Source: Bacteroidota bacterium (GTDB taxonomy: Bacteria; Bacteroidota; Bacteroidia; UKL13-3). Taken from it: 38,146 bases of DNA. Below the pieces are notes generated by a model, which saw nothing but the letters and a program-made list of their open reading frames with translations, did no database searches and had not been told where the DNA came from. Below are positions 1-8,542 of the stretch, in pieces (position 1 is the stretch's first letter; every line of letters starts with the position of its first letter). Location of the stretch: positions 1 to 38,146 of the forward strand of contig JAUXUD010000036.1 of assembly GCA_030680835.1 (NCBI GenBank). Direction: 5' to 3'. The position numbers and the translations under genes were made by a program.

Positions 1-22
1 CCTTCCTTAAAATCCGAAAAAA

Positions 23-1669
23 TCAGGGCTTAATTAAATCTATAAACGATAATTTTGTCGGAAACTGAACGCTCAGGTGGTACATGCCCCCTGGGCGTTT
101 TTTATACCCTTTAACCAGAAGCCGGTTGGGTCCTTTTTTAACCGAAAAGGTGCTTTTTGTAAGTTCCCCTTCTTTGGGTTCAGACAGTAAAAGCGTTATT
201 TTTTGGTCGGTTTTGCAATGTATGAGCACATACAAATTGTTGTCATCCAACACCCGGGCATCCAGCAAACTGTCATCGCGGGTGCAAAGTATTCTTGAAC
301 ACAATTCTATATCGGGTATGCCTGAACCTAAATATTTATCGGGTTTGTAAAAGTTTGAACCGCTTAAAACCATTACATCTTTTATTTGTTGGGGTGATTT
401 ATTGGGAGCCAGTTCCATTAATATCGCTGCTGTTCCGGCCAAAACCGGACAAGCATACGAAGTCCCGTTTCCAAAATACACTTTACCTGATGCGGATAAA
501 ACCGATGTGGATTTACCTAAAGCCACCAGGTCGGGTTTAATTCTGCGGTCGGCTGTAGGGCCGGTTGAACTGAAATTTGCCATTACACCCAAATCATCTA
601 TGGCGCCAACAGTTAGTACATGCTCTGCATCGCCCGGTGTACTCAGCTGTTTCCAGGTTTCATTGCCTTCATTGCCGGCACTCACAAAAACGAGGATTCC
701 TTTGGAACAGGCTATTTCGGCAGCCTGGGTAATAATGGTTGTTTCACCATCCAGATCACTGTATTTATGGCCCATTTTTTTATCGTCGTGTTTGGTGTAT
801 CCCAACGATGAATTAATGATGTCGACTCCGGCACTATCAGCATATTCGGCTGCAAGGGTCCACAGGTATTCTTCGAGCAGGTATTCGCTGGCTGCGTTTT
901 CGCTCCTGAGCAGAATATAATTGGCTTTGTGGGCAGTTCCCATAATTGAGCCGGGTTCGAAGGCAGCCATGCAGCTTAATACAGCCAGGCCATGTTCATC
1001 GTCATCAAAAACCTCTTCTTCCTTTTCAACAAAATCGTAAGTGGCAAATATTCTGCCTTCATTAAACAAGGGTTTGAGGGCCTTTAACTGGTCGGCATTT
1101 TTAAAACCGGCATCTATCACAGCAATCAGCACCCCTTTGCCGTTTTTGTTATTCAATAATAATTGCCGTGCATTTAACTGGTTAATCTGTTTAAAACTTT
1201 TACCTAAAAATAAAGTATCGTTTACCAGCGGTTTGGTTTCAAAGGTTTGTTCAAGTATGCTTATTTGTTCATCCAGCGCGGTGTTTGATGCCTGGTCCTC
1301 TTCTATAAAAGGTGATTGCGGACCCAGATAAACAACTTTCGAAACAAAGTCGAGGTCTTCGAGGGTATCAATAATGTTTATATATCCGGTTAAAATAACA
1401 ACCCCGTTTAGCCAACGGCTGTTGCCATACATCATAAGCGGAAATTTCCGTATTTGTTCCAGGTATGCCGAATCGGGCGGAATATCGTTTACATTAAGCG
1501 GCACCCTGTTTTTAAGTCTTCGTTCAACCGCTTTTTTCGATATATAACTAAGGGGTTGTGAAAGCTGGGATTTATAATTGGGTTTATTTTTAAAAGCTAC
1601 AAAATAATATTTCTGTTGGGCATGCAGGTTCAAACCGAATAAACAGAACAGAATAAACAGAACTCTCAT
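23..1669 (-). CDS. S8 family (subtilisin-like) secreted serine protease
   Basis: This is a secreted subtilisin-family endopeptidase of 548 residues. A signal peptide of about 17 residues (hydrophobic core LFILFCLFGL, ending LHA before QQ) directs export. The catalytic triad is complete: Asp186 in VIDAG, His226 in DDDEHG, the oxyanion Asn333 in SAGNEG and the nucleophile Ser404 in GNGTSYACP. Residues 20-120 look like an inhibitor-type propeptide. The C-terminal 110 residues are beta-rich, but I do not recognise a type IX sorting domain there. The ATG overlaps the stop of the upstream lipoprotein gene by 4 bp (ATGA), so the two are probably translationally coupled in one operon with mnmA. The substrate cannot be inferred. 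Confidence in the family is high. Confidence 0.95.
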   Translation of the reverse strand: MRVLFILFCLFGLNLHAQQKYYFVAFKNKPNYKSQLSQPLSYISKKAVERRLKNRVPLNVNDIPPDSAYLEQIRKFPLMMYGNSRWLNGVVILTGYINIIDTLEDLDFVSKVVYLGPQSPFIEEDQASNTALDEQISILEQTFETKPLVNDTLFLGKSFKQINQLNARQLLLNNKNGKGVLIAVIDAGFKNADQLKALKPLFNEGRIFATYDFVEKEEEVFDDDEHGLAVLSCMAAFEPGSIMGTAHKANYILLRSENAASEYLLEEYLWTLAAEYADSAGVDIINSSLGYTKHDDKKMGHKYSDLDGETTIITQAAEIACSKGILVFVSAGNEGNETWKQLSTPGDAEHVLTVGAIDDLGVMANFSSTGPTADRRIKPDLVALGKSTSVLSASGKVYFGNGTSYACPVLAGTAAILMELAPNKSPQQIKDVMVLSGSNFYKPDKYLGSGIPDIELCSRILCTRDDSLLDARVLDDNNLYVLIHCKTDQKITLLLSEPKEGELTKSTFSVKKGPNRLLVKGYKKRPGGMYHLSVQFPTKLSFIDLIKP

Positions 1670-2376
1670 GGTTTATAAAAACTAATTAATTTTTGGCTTA
1701 CACGATAGCCCGATTTTCCGCTAACCTGGGTATTGATGTAAGTATTTGAAAACGAAATTAAACCTATATCCCGGGCATACACACTTTTGATTAAAATTTC
1801 TTCAATAACATTTATGGGTGGATCATGTATTACCGTTACCGAATTTAAATATGTAGTGTCGCCTGTGTTATAAGGAGCGTTCAAGGCCTGCAGTGAGTAT
1901 GTTTGCCTGATTTTGTCGTTATACATATTTCCATTCCAGCTTTGTACATTACCCAGGGGAAATATTAATTTCACAATCCGAATGTTTTCATCAACCACCT
2001 GAACATTATTTGCTGTTTTTAAAATATAGCTGTTGGCGCGGGCATGCCAGGTATCGCTGTCGTTTTTCCGTACATAGCGTTCAACAATCTGGTGATTTTT
2101 ATAAAGCTGATCGGCTACCTGCCCGCTTATGCGTTCCATTAAAAAAAAGCGGAAGGTATCAATGCTTTGGGTATTGTCGTTATAGGAAATAGAATCAACA
2201 TGGTATATCCAGGTAAGGCCGGTATCAATGGGGAAATAAGCGTAACCCATGTCCAATGTTTCGGCAGGTATTGACTTTTTACAGGAAGTTCCCAGCCCAA
2301 TCAGGCAAATAATAAGCAGTATTTTCCCCATTCCGCTTAAACGCACAAAACTATATTTTTGGTTCAGGCCATCCAT
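1666..2376 (-). CDS. Predicted lipoprotein of unknown function
   Basis: I do not recognise a family for this 236-residue protein. Near the N-terminus, MGKILLIICLIGLGTSC is a lipoprotein signal with the acylated Cys at residue 32 of the long form, so the protein is probably anchored in a membrane facing the periplasm or the outside. The rest is beta-rich and polar (for example YFPIDTGLTWIYHVDSI). Two starts are possible. The ATG at 2376 shares one base with the mnmA stop (TAATG), which suggests coupling. The ATG at 2331 (residue 16) gives a more normal signal peptide. The 3' end overlaps the S8 protease start by 4 bp. Position and overlaps place it in the mnmA-lipoprotein-protease operon. Confidence 0.8.
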   Translation of the reverse strand: MDGLNQKYSFVRLSGMGKILLIICLIGLGTSCKKSIPAETLDMGYAYFPIDTGLTWIYHVDSISYNDNTQSIDTFRFFLMERISGQVADQLYKNHQIVERYVRKNDSDTWHARANSYILKTANNVQVVDENIRIVKLIFPLGNVQSWNGNMYNDKIRQTYSLQALNAPYNTGDTTYLNSVTVIHDPPINVIEEILIKSVYARDIGLISFSNTYINTQVSGKSGYRVSQKLISFYKP

Positions 2377-3482
2377 TAAATATCATACCCCGATTGAATC
2401 CAGCCTCCGCCTATTACATCATTGCCTTCATAAAAAACCGCAGACTGTCCGGGCGCTATTCCCTTTACATTGCTGTAAAAATCTACTTTCATCCGGTCTC
2501 CGTTTTGTTCAATCACCGAAAATGTTCCGGGGTCTTTATACCGCACTTTGGTTAAGGCTTCCATGGGAGCCTCAAGATTTGCATATTTTTGCATATTTAT
2601 ATTCCTTACCCACATTCCCTTTCTTTGCAATTCGTCCTCTCTGCCCAGTACAACAGTATTTGTATCCGGTTTTATTTCAAGTACAAACATAGGCTCTCCC
2701 AGAGCAATTTCCAGTCCTTTTCGCTGACCCACCGTATAAAACGGATATCCGTGATGCTTGCCCAGCACCTTCCCTTCGCGGTTCACGAAATCGCCCCCGT
2801 CAACCCGCTCTTCCAGTCCATGGACTTTCCTTTTTAAAAATCCGCGATAATCATTATCGGGCACAAAGCATATTTCGTAGCTTTCGCTTTTTTTAGCAAG
2901 TTCTATAAACCCCCGGTCTATTGCCATTTGTTTAATATCGGTTTTATGAAAACCACCCAGCGGAAAAAGGGTTCTCGACATGCTTTGCTGGCTCAAACCC
3001 CATAAAACATAGGACTGATCTTTGTGCTCATCGAGTCCTTTTGAAACTACATATCTTTCGTTTTCCTTCCGTATTTGGGCATAATGGCCTGTAGCTATAA
3101 ATTCACAATCGAGCTGATTGGCACGTTTAAGTAAAGCTTCCCATTTGATATGCGTATTGCATAATACACAGGGGTTTGGTGTTCGGCCTGCCAGGTATTC
3201 TTCCACAAAATTATCAATCACAAAATCGCCAAATTCGTTTCTGATATCTAAAATTAAATGGTGAATTCCGTATTGAACGGCAATACTTCTGGCGTCATTA
3301 ATTGAATCGAGACTGCAGCATCCGGTTTCCTTTTTCCCTCCGCCACTATTCTGGTAATCCCATGTTTTCATGGTGATTCCAATTACTTCGTAGCCTTCTT
3401 CGGCCAGCATTACTGCGGCCACGGTGCTGTCGATTCCACCGCTCATGGCCACTAAAATTTTTCCTTTTTTACTCATTATCAA
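2376..3482 (-). CDS. mnmA: tRNA-specific 2-thiouridylase MnmA
   Basis: MnmA adenylates U34 of tRNA-Lys, tRNA-Glu and tRNA-Gln and replaces its 2-oxygen with sulfur delivered by a persulfide relay; it acts in the cytoplasm. The 368-residue length is normal. The ATP-binding PP-loop SGGIDS is at 14-19. The catalytic cysteines match the family: Cys108 in NPCVLCN and Cys205 in SYEICFVPD. The central GQRKGL and C-terminal beta-barrel segments (RYKDPG, GQSAVFYEG) are also present. The insertion with paired cysteines (ETGCCSLDS, about 52-60) is common in Bacteroidota MnmA. Translation may start at 3482 or at the second ATG at 3476. A TATATTTG -7-like element lies on the minus strand at 3531-3524. It is the first gene of a three-gene operon. 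Confidence 0.96.
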   Translation of the reverse strand: MIMSKKGKILVAMSGGIDSTVAAVMLAEEGYEVIGITMKTWDYQNSGGGKKETGCCSLDSINDARSIAVQYGIHHLILDIRNEFGDFVIDNFVEEYLAGRTPNPCVLCNTHIKWEALLKRANQLDCEFIATGHYAQIRKENERYVVSKGLDEHKDQSYVLWGLSQQSMSRTLFPLGGFHKTDIKQMAIDRGFIELAKKSESYEICFVPDNDYRGFLKRKVHGLEERVDGGDFVNREGKVLGKHHGYPFYTVGQRKGLEIALGEPMFVLEIKPDTNTVVLGREDELQRKGMWVRNINMQKYANLEAPMEALTKVRYKDPGTFSVIEQNGDRMKVDFYSNVKGIAPGQSAVFYEGNDVIGGGWIQSGYDI

Positions 3483-3564
3483 AACATTAAAGGGTGCAAG
3501 GCCCTTGTGATTAATATATGCCGCAAATATATGTGAAACTGGGTGATTATGTGTTTATTGGTTC

Positions 3565-3622
3565 CAATGATTTGTTTTCATTGAAACAGGGCAAATGCAA
3601 TTTGCCCCTACCCGTTGCGGGT
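3565..3622. repeat. Cluster of three small palindromes between the kinase and mnmA
   Basis: Three consecutive inverted repeats fill the gap between the histidine kinase stop and mnmA. They are CAATGA/TCATTG at 3565-3583, GGGCAAA/TTTGCCC at 3589-3607 and ACCCG/CGGGT at 3610-3622. The middle palindrome, with the following CTAC, recurs with two differences at 14271-14293 inside the superoxide dismutase gene, so it is a dispersed repeat. None is followed by a clear T-tract, so terminator function is uncertain. A short AAGGG/CCCTT hairpin also occurs at 3491-3507. Confidence 0.6.
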
Positions 3623-3642
3623 GCAAAATCGGTTATGGTTTA

Positions 3643-5631
3643 TTATTCGGTGCTTGGTAAGGTGAAGCAAACCTTTGTTCCCTTTTCATATTCGGTGGTT
3701 AACCAGATGCGGCCGGAATTTTCTTCTACATATTCTTTGCAAAGCATCAAACCCAAACCGGTACCTTTTTCATTGGATGTACCATATGTAGTATGATGGT
3801 CTATGGCTGAAAAGGCTTTGTCGGCATCTTCGGGCTTCATTCCTATTCCATTATCAGAAACACAAATTTCAACCATTTCATTATCTTTATAATGTGCAGA
3901 AATACCGACTTCCCCATGCCCACCGGCATTTGTAAACTTTATGGAATTGCTTATAAGGTTTCTAAGCAAGAGGTTTAAGTGGTTTTTATCTATAAATACC
4001 AGGGTCCGGTCTAAAACATTGCTTTTTAACAAAATGCCCTTTTCCCGGGCCTGAATTCGGTATAATTCAAAAATATCGTTAATGGTTGAACGCAAATCCA
4101 GAATTTCGGGGTTGCTTTTGATTCCCTGTAACTGGCTTCGCGACCAAAGCAAGAGGTTTTCAAGGGTAAGATTCAGTGTATCCACATTTTTACGTATACC
4201 ATTTAATGCCCTTTTCAGGTCTTCAAAGGTTATATCATCGTCGGCAACCCAACCCAAAACACTGCTTAATGATTTAATGGGAGCCCTTAAATCATGCGCA
4301 ATGATCGAAAACACCTTGTCTTTAATCAGGTTTGATTTCTGCAATTCCTCAGCCTGAATATTGAGTTGGGCTGTTCGTGTTTCCAGATCCCTGCTTTGGT
4401 TCTTGTTTATTTCTCTTAACTGAACCGATAAATCTTCAACTTCCTGAAAAGCGTTTGAAAACTTGCGGGTTAAGGTAAAGGCTTGTATAAATGCAAAGGC
4501 AAAAATCCCGGCAGGCAACATATAAATAGTATGTATAATTTCCTGACTATACAGAATATCATTGAGTCCGGTAACAAATATTAACAGGAATGCAAAACCC
4601 ACATAATATGAATAGGGTCTTTTGTTGATTACAATCTTAATGATGACATTTAGTAGATAAAACAGCAAAAAAGCATCAAAAAACAAATAATAAGGAATAA
4701 ATTCAGAGCCCAGGTTTACGCTGCTTAGAATAAAAAATACGGCTACCAATGCATTAATGGTTGTTAATACTGCAAGCACTTTTCGGTTCACATCCCTTAA
4801 AAACATACTGCACAGGTATAAGGTTCCAAACAGTAACATCATAACCAGTGAAACAAACTCTGTTTTTACCAGTACTTCCCATGAAATAGGTATATTATAT
4901 TGTCTGAATAAGATTTCTCCCGTAGTTGCCAAACGCAAACACGCAAACAGGCACATAAGTGCAAAGTACAGAGAGGTTTTATCCTGTGTTTTTATATAAT
5001 AAAAGGCAATGAAATAGCCAAAAAGTACAAACAAAGCCCCACACAAAAAAGCAGATAAAATTACCTTCCTATTCGAATTATTCCGGATCAGTTCGGCATT
5101 TGAAATAGCCGGTGTAAACCAAATACCCCCTTCCCGGTATGAATAGTTCGATACTTCCATGGCAATGTTAATGGTGTCGGAATTGGCTTCAAAGTAAACA
5201 ATCTGGGGTCTGAATTCGGGTCTTGCTGAACCTGCATCATTCGAAAAAAAACCAATTGAAGCCAGTTTCTTGCCATCAATAAATAGATTGTAATTGGTAC
5301 CCACATTTAAAATCTTTAAACCCAATTGTTGGGTTTTTGAATGTTCGTGTACAATACTGAGCGTATATGTTCCGTATCCATGAGGGTTTAATCCCAGTTT
5401 ATCCCATGAACCCGGCACAATTATGGGTTGTGCTTGCAGTAAATGGTTCGAATCTGCCTGAATTTGAGCATATGTGGTTTGCCAGTAAAAATGCCAACCT
5501 TTATCTAATTGAATTATTTTATTGGTAACATCAATCTTAAACACATTTCCGGTTTGCGCAATGATCCCCGTATTTGTGAAAATACAGAAATTCAATAAGA
5601 GTATAAATAGTTGCTTTCGCTTAACCAACAT
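3643..5631 (-). CDS. 7TMR-DISM sensor histidine kinase
   Basis: This 662-residue membrane sensor kinase presumably phosphorylates a response regulator that is not encoded nearby. After a signal peptide (about 1-25), residues 40-175 form an extracytoplasmic beta-rich domain of the kind found in 7TMR-DISM receptors (GWHFYW, GYGTYTL, FIDGKKLASIG). Residues 190-388 hold about seven hydrophobic helices. A coiled coil (395-435) leads into the kinase core: H-box His446 in FSIIAHDLRAPI, N-box around Asn558/Asn562, G1 box DNGIGM at 593-598 and G2 box GTGLGL at 623-628. There is no receiver domain and the kinase looks intact. It is divergent from the gene at 5706, with 74 bp between them. The ligand is unknown; such sensors often detect carbohydrates. 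Confidence 0.93.
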   Translation of the reverse strand: MLVKRKQLFILLLNFCIFTNTGIIAQTGNVFKIDVTNKIIQLDKGWHFYWQTTYAQIQADSNHLLQAQPIIVPGSWDKLGLNPHGYGTYTLSIVHEHSKTQQLGLKILNVGTNYNLFIDGKKLASIGFFSNDAGSARPEFRPQIVYFEANSDTINIAMEVSNYSYREGGIWFTPAISNAELIRNNSNRKVILSAFLCGALFVLFGYFIAFYYIKTQDKTSLYFALMCLFACLRLATTGEILFRQYNIPISWEVLVKTEFVSLVMMLLFGTLYLCSMFLRDVNRKVLAVLTTINALVAVFFILSSVNLGSEFIPYYLFFDAFLLFYLLNVIIKIVINKRPYSYYVGFAFLLIFVTGLNDILYSQEIIHTIYMLPAGIFAFAFIQAFTLTRKFSNAFQEVEDLSVQLREINKNQSRDLETRTAQLNIQAEELQKSNLIKDKVFSIIAHDLRAPIKSLSSVLGWVADDDITFEDLKRALNGIRKNVDTLNLTLENLLLWSRSQLQGIKSNPEILDLRSTINDIFELYRIQAREKGILLKSNVLDRTLVFIDKNHLNLLLRNLISNSIKFTNAGGHGEVGISAHYKDNEMVEICVSDNGIGMKPEDADKAFSAIDHHTTYGTSNEKGTGLGLMLCKEYVEENSGRIWLTTEYEKGTKVCFTLPSTE

Positions 5632-5705
5632 GTCTTTTCACTTTAGCAGTTTGCAATTAAAAGATTTTTTAGCAGCCCTAATAATTATTTTTTTTAATTT
5701 GCAGG

Positions 5706-6527
5706 GTGGTAAATCATTTCAAAAAACAATTTGAGCAGTTTCTAAAAGAAAATTATAAAGATGATATTGAGATAAATGCAACTGGAAACACTTTTTTTAC
5801 CACTTACCATTTGATTAAGCAAAAAATAATTTTTCATTTAATAGATTATCAAACATTTGTCCAAAATAAGATTTTGCCTGAATTCTTCCAGTCAATAAGT
5901 ATTCAGGCGCATAAAAATAATCTGAAAGTAATTCATATCTGGGAAGACTATTGGTTTGTACGGAATACTTTGGTTAAAAGCCGGATTTTAAACATTATTA
6001 AATCAAGCATACGTGTTTCGGCCCGAAGTTGTGTAATTCAAAAAATAGATAAACAACTTACGGATGATTTTTTCAATTTCAATCATTTGCAGGGTGCAAC
6101 AAGCTATTACTATAAATACGGCTTGTTTAAAGGTTCAAAACTGGTTGCCGCAATAGCTTTTAGCAAATCGAGGGTTATGGTTGATGGTCCCAATTTATAC
6201 CGTTCTTACGAATTGGTTCGTTTTGCCAGCCTTTGCGGCTATTCGGTAGTTGGTGGCCTGGGAAAACTCCTCAATCATTTTATTAAAACGCAGCATGCAC
6301 AACATATTATGACCTATATCGACCTCGACTGGGGTTTTGGCGAATCCTATTACAAACACGGTTTTGTGCAAACTGCAATCAGGGAACCCAATTATTTTTT
6401 TATAAACAAAGAGCTGAACCAAAGGATTTATGTAACAAAGCAAACCCAGGCTTTTAACCCTGAAACCGATATCCTTGGATTTAACGCGGGCAGCGCCAAA
6501 CTGATATTGGATTTACGTCGGTTATGA
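5706..6527 (+). CDS. Mom/GNAT-like protein resembling phage Hef-like homing endonuclease proteins
   Basis: The sequence pattern resembles a family from phages and bacteria often labelled Hef-like homing endonuclease or Mom-like. It has the block HIWEDYWFVRNTLVKSR (77-93), a basic IRVSARSC segment (102-109), FNHLQG (125-130), and a GNAT/Mom-like block: LVAAIAFSKSR (146-156), SYELVRF (167-173), VVGGLGKLL (181-189), YIDLDWGFGESYYKHGF (204-220). The assignment rests on remembered family patterns, not a search. If right, the N-terminal part would be a degenerate nuclease domain and the C-terminal part an acyltransferase-fold domain. No ATG precedes the conserved region, so GTG at 5706 is the likely start. 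It precedes miaA by 156 bp. No phage genes surround it, so it is either domesticated or a lone remnant. Confidence 0.7.
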   Translation: MVNHFKKQFEQFLKENYKDDIEINATGNTFFTTYHLIKQKIIFHLIDYQTFVQNKILPEFFQSISIQAHKNNLKVIHIWEDYWFVRNTLVKSRILNIIKSSIRVSARSCVIQKIDKQLTDDFFNFNHLQGATSYYYKYGLFKGSKLVAAIAFSKSRVMVDGPNLYRSYELVRFASLCGYSVVGGLGKLLNHFIKTQHAQHIMTYIDLDWGFGESYYKHGFVQTAIREPNYFFINKELNQRIYVTKQTQAFNPETDILGFNAGSAKLILDLRRL

Positions 6528-6582
6528 ATGTGATTTTAAAAGGAATGGGTATGTTTGTAATCGGTATTCGGTTTACACCAAA

Positions 6583-6657
6583 CAGAAACGCGATAAATAG
6601 CGTCTCTACGGGCAAACATAGCGTGTATTTACCGGTTACCGATAATCGATTACCGAT
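6583..6657 (-). repeat. Composite dispersed palindromic repeat, copy A
   Basis: Read on the minus strand, a 19-bp block TCGGTAATCGATTATCGGT (6656-6638) is followed after 28 nt by GTAGAGACGC and an imperfect GAGACGC/GCGTTTC hairpin (6609-6583). The same two blocks in the same order occur at 36981-37033. The first block matches at 18 of 19 positions. The sequence lies between the GNAT-like gene and miaA and is not part of a gene. Confidence 0.65.
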
Positions 6658-6683
6658 TGCAATGAACAATTTATTCCTTTTCA

Positions 6684-7628
6684 ATGCATAATATCATGGT
6701 AATACTTGGACCAACGGCCAGCGGTAAAACAAAACTGGCGGCGCAACTGGCGTATCGGTTAAATGGCGAAATAATAAGTGCCGACTCGCGGCAGGTATAC
6801 CGCGACATGAACATTGGTACCGGAAAAGACTATCCGGACTACATGGTTAATGGCACAAAAATTCCTTGTCATTTGATTGACATTGCAGATGCCGGAACCC
6901 GTTACAATTTGCATCAGTTTACCCTCGATTTTAAGATTGCATTCGATGCAATCGTGTTAAATAACAGGCTCCCGATTTTGTGCGGTGGAACCGGATTGTA
7001 TATACAGGCGGCTTTAAGCAATCTTGCATTTACCAAAATCCCCGTCGATAAGCAGCTACGCATTGAACTCGCTCAAATGGATTTGGTTCAGCTTAAACAT
7101 CTGTTTACAAAACTTGGCCCTACCCCCTATTCAAACCTGGCCGACCTCTCAACAGCGAAAAGGTGCATACGGGCTATTGAAATAAGCCGGCATTTGCTGA
7201 GCAACCCCCATTTTATACAAAATGAACCGAACGAACTGAAACCGCTGATTATTGGATTGAATCCTTCATTGCCGCTGCGGCGTAAACGAATTGCCGAGCG
7301 TTTAAGTGAACGACGCACGAAAGGTTTGATAGATGAAATTGAAGGTTTGTTGAAAATGGGAATTGATCCGGCAATGTTTGAATATTACGGGCTTGAATAC
7401 AAATTTGTGTGGAGGTTTTTAAATGGGCAAATGAGTGAGGTTGCCCTTTTTGAGTTACTGGAAATAGCCATTCAGCAGTATGCCAAGCGGCAAATGACAT
7501 TTTTTAGAAAATTGGAAAAGGATGGAATGCTGATTAACTGGATTGATGGAGATCTGCCCATAGCGGCGCAAATTGAAGAATGCCTTAAATTAATAAACGC
7601 GGCTGATTTTAAAAGTCCCGATAACTGA
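6684..7628 (+). CDS. miaA: tRNA dimethylallyltransferase MiaA
   Basis: MiaA transfers a dimethylallyl group to N6 of A37 in tRNAs that read U-starting codons. The P-loop GPTASGKT (9-16), SADSRQVY (32-39) with its catalytic Asp, the HLIDI block and GGTGLY identify it; 314 residues is the usual length. After SRQVYRDMNIGTG the sequence has KDYPDY rather than the more common K-P segment, and the region between this and HLIDI is shortened. I associate this form with a second MiaA paralogue found in Bacteroidota, so another copy may exist elsewhere in the genome. Translation can start at 6684 or at the ATG at 6696, which is just before the P-loop strand. Confidence 0.93.
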   Translation: MHNIMVILGPTASGKTKLAAQLAYRLNGEIISADSRQVYRDMNIGTGKDYPDYMVNGTKIPCHLIDIADAGTRYNLHQFTLDFKIAFDAIVLNNRLPILCGGTGLYIQAALSNLAFTKIPVDKQLRIELAQMDLVQLKHLFTKLGPTPYSNLADLSTAKRCIRAIEISRHLLSNPHFIQNEPNELKPLIIGLNPSLPLRRKRIAERLSERRTKGLIDEIEGLLKMGIDPAMFEYYGLEYKFVWRFLNGQMSEVALFELLEIAIQQYAKRQMTFFRKLEKDGMLINWIDGDLPIAAQIEECLKLINAADFKSPDN

Positions 7629-7709
7629 TTCAGCATTCATACGCTACTATCAGGCTTATAATGATTCATCTTAAGCCCATATCTGTTTTTAGTAAAAATC
7701 AAAAATCGC

Positions 7710-7740
7710 TTTTAATTGAAACATAAATGAGGTATTTTTG
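7710..7740 (+). promoter_or_regulatory. Bacteroidota-type promoter of the T9SS protein gene
   Basis: A perfect -7 element TATTTTTG (7733-7740) lies 16 nt before the ATG. The -33 position at the standard 19-nt spacing reads TTTA (7710-7713), one base from TTTG. Confidence 0.5.
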
Positions 7741-7756
7741 ATAAAAATATCTTAAG

Positions 7757-8491
7757 ATGAAAAAACTATACATCATTATTGCTTTATTATTACCGGTTCT
7801 TTCGGCATGGGCACAACCCTGCACGCCAGATCCCACATTAACCACACCGGGTATTAAACCTTCTAAAATTCCCAATGGCGTTTTGGGCATTTCATATTCA
7901 CAGGTTATTTCATTAATGGTGCCCTTAGATACTACAGTGGTATGGAACTCAACGGCGGTAAATATTAAAGTTGATTCGGCAACCGTTATTTATTTAAGTG
8001 ATTTTCCATATGGTTTTACTTACGAATGTGATAAAATATCGAGAACCTGGAATGGGGGGCAAAAAGGTTGTGCCCGACTCTTTGGAATGCCTGATACGAA
8101 TAATCTGGGTGATTATAAAATATGGGTAAAAACGCGCACCTATTTCAAAATAGTGGGTATCACCGGAAATTTCGACCAGATTGATTCAAGTGCCATTGAT
8201 TTTACCATACAGCAATGGCCTTTGGGTTTGCGCGAATCCTTAAAATTTCAACAGCTTAAAATGAGCCCTAATCCGGTAATAAACGTAATAAGCGTAGAAA
8301 TGGATCAGTACAATTCAAAGGCGCATTTTATAATATCCAATATATTGGGTCAGCAATTTACTATTGTACCCGTTTTTGAACCGAATACAAGTGAAATTAA
8401 GTTTGATGTAAGTGCGTTGCCATCCGGGGTTTATATTATTAAATCAGAAATTGGCAATCAAATAGCACAATCAAGGTTTGTTAAAGAATAG
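7757..8491 (+). CDS. Secreted protein with T9SS type A sorting domain
   Basis: This 244-residue exported protein has a signal peptide MKKLYIIIALLLPVLSAWA, cleaved before Q. It also has a C-terminal type IX secretion sorting domain from about residue 165: SPNPVIN, ISNILGQ, LPSGVYIIKSEIG and a final FVKE. The sorting domain would be removed on passage through the outer membrane by the type IX system. The middle part (25-155) contains paired cysteines (C22, C91, C105) and aromatic beta-strands (SDFPYGFTYECDKI) and may be an Ig-like or lectin-like fold. I do not recognise it. It is a cell-surface or released protein of unknown role, with its own promoter. Confidence 0.85.
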   Translation: MKKLYIIIALLLPVLSAWAQPCTPDPTLTTPGIKPSKIPNGVLGISYSQVISLMVPLDTTVVWNSTAVNIKVDSATVIYLSDFPYGFTYECDKISRTWNGGQKGCARLFGMPDTNNLGDYKIWVKTRTYFKIVGITGNFDQIDSSAIDFTIQQWPLGLRESLKFQQLKMSPNPVINVISVEMDQYNSKAHFIISNILGQQFTIVPVFEPNTSEIKFDVSALPSGVYIIKSEIGNQIAQSRFVKE

Positions 8492-8500
8492 CAAAATTTA

Positions 8501-8530
8501 GGACTACTGAGACAATTGTCTTATTAGTCC
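8501..8530. repeat. 30-bp near-perfect palindrome
   Basis: The sequence GGACTAcTgAGACAATTGTC and its mirror half form a 30-bp inverted repeat. It has one mismatched pair and one G-U pair around a central AATT. It fills most of the gap between the T9SS gene stop and the following lipoprotein start. No T-run follows, so it is not a standard terminator; it may be an mRNA-stabilising hairpin or an operator. Confidence 0.6.
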
Positions 8531-8542
8531 CAATTGCCTTTT

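Noticed and set aside
402-920. 172-codon plus-strand frame opposite the S8 protease gene
   Set aside because: It lies wholly antisense to a protease with an intact catalytic triad and has no recognisable domains or promoter.
3518-3796. 92-codon plus-strand frame overlapping the kinase 3' end
   Set aside because: It crosses three palindromes and runs into the antisense of the conserved kinase domain; no family likeness.
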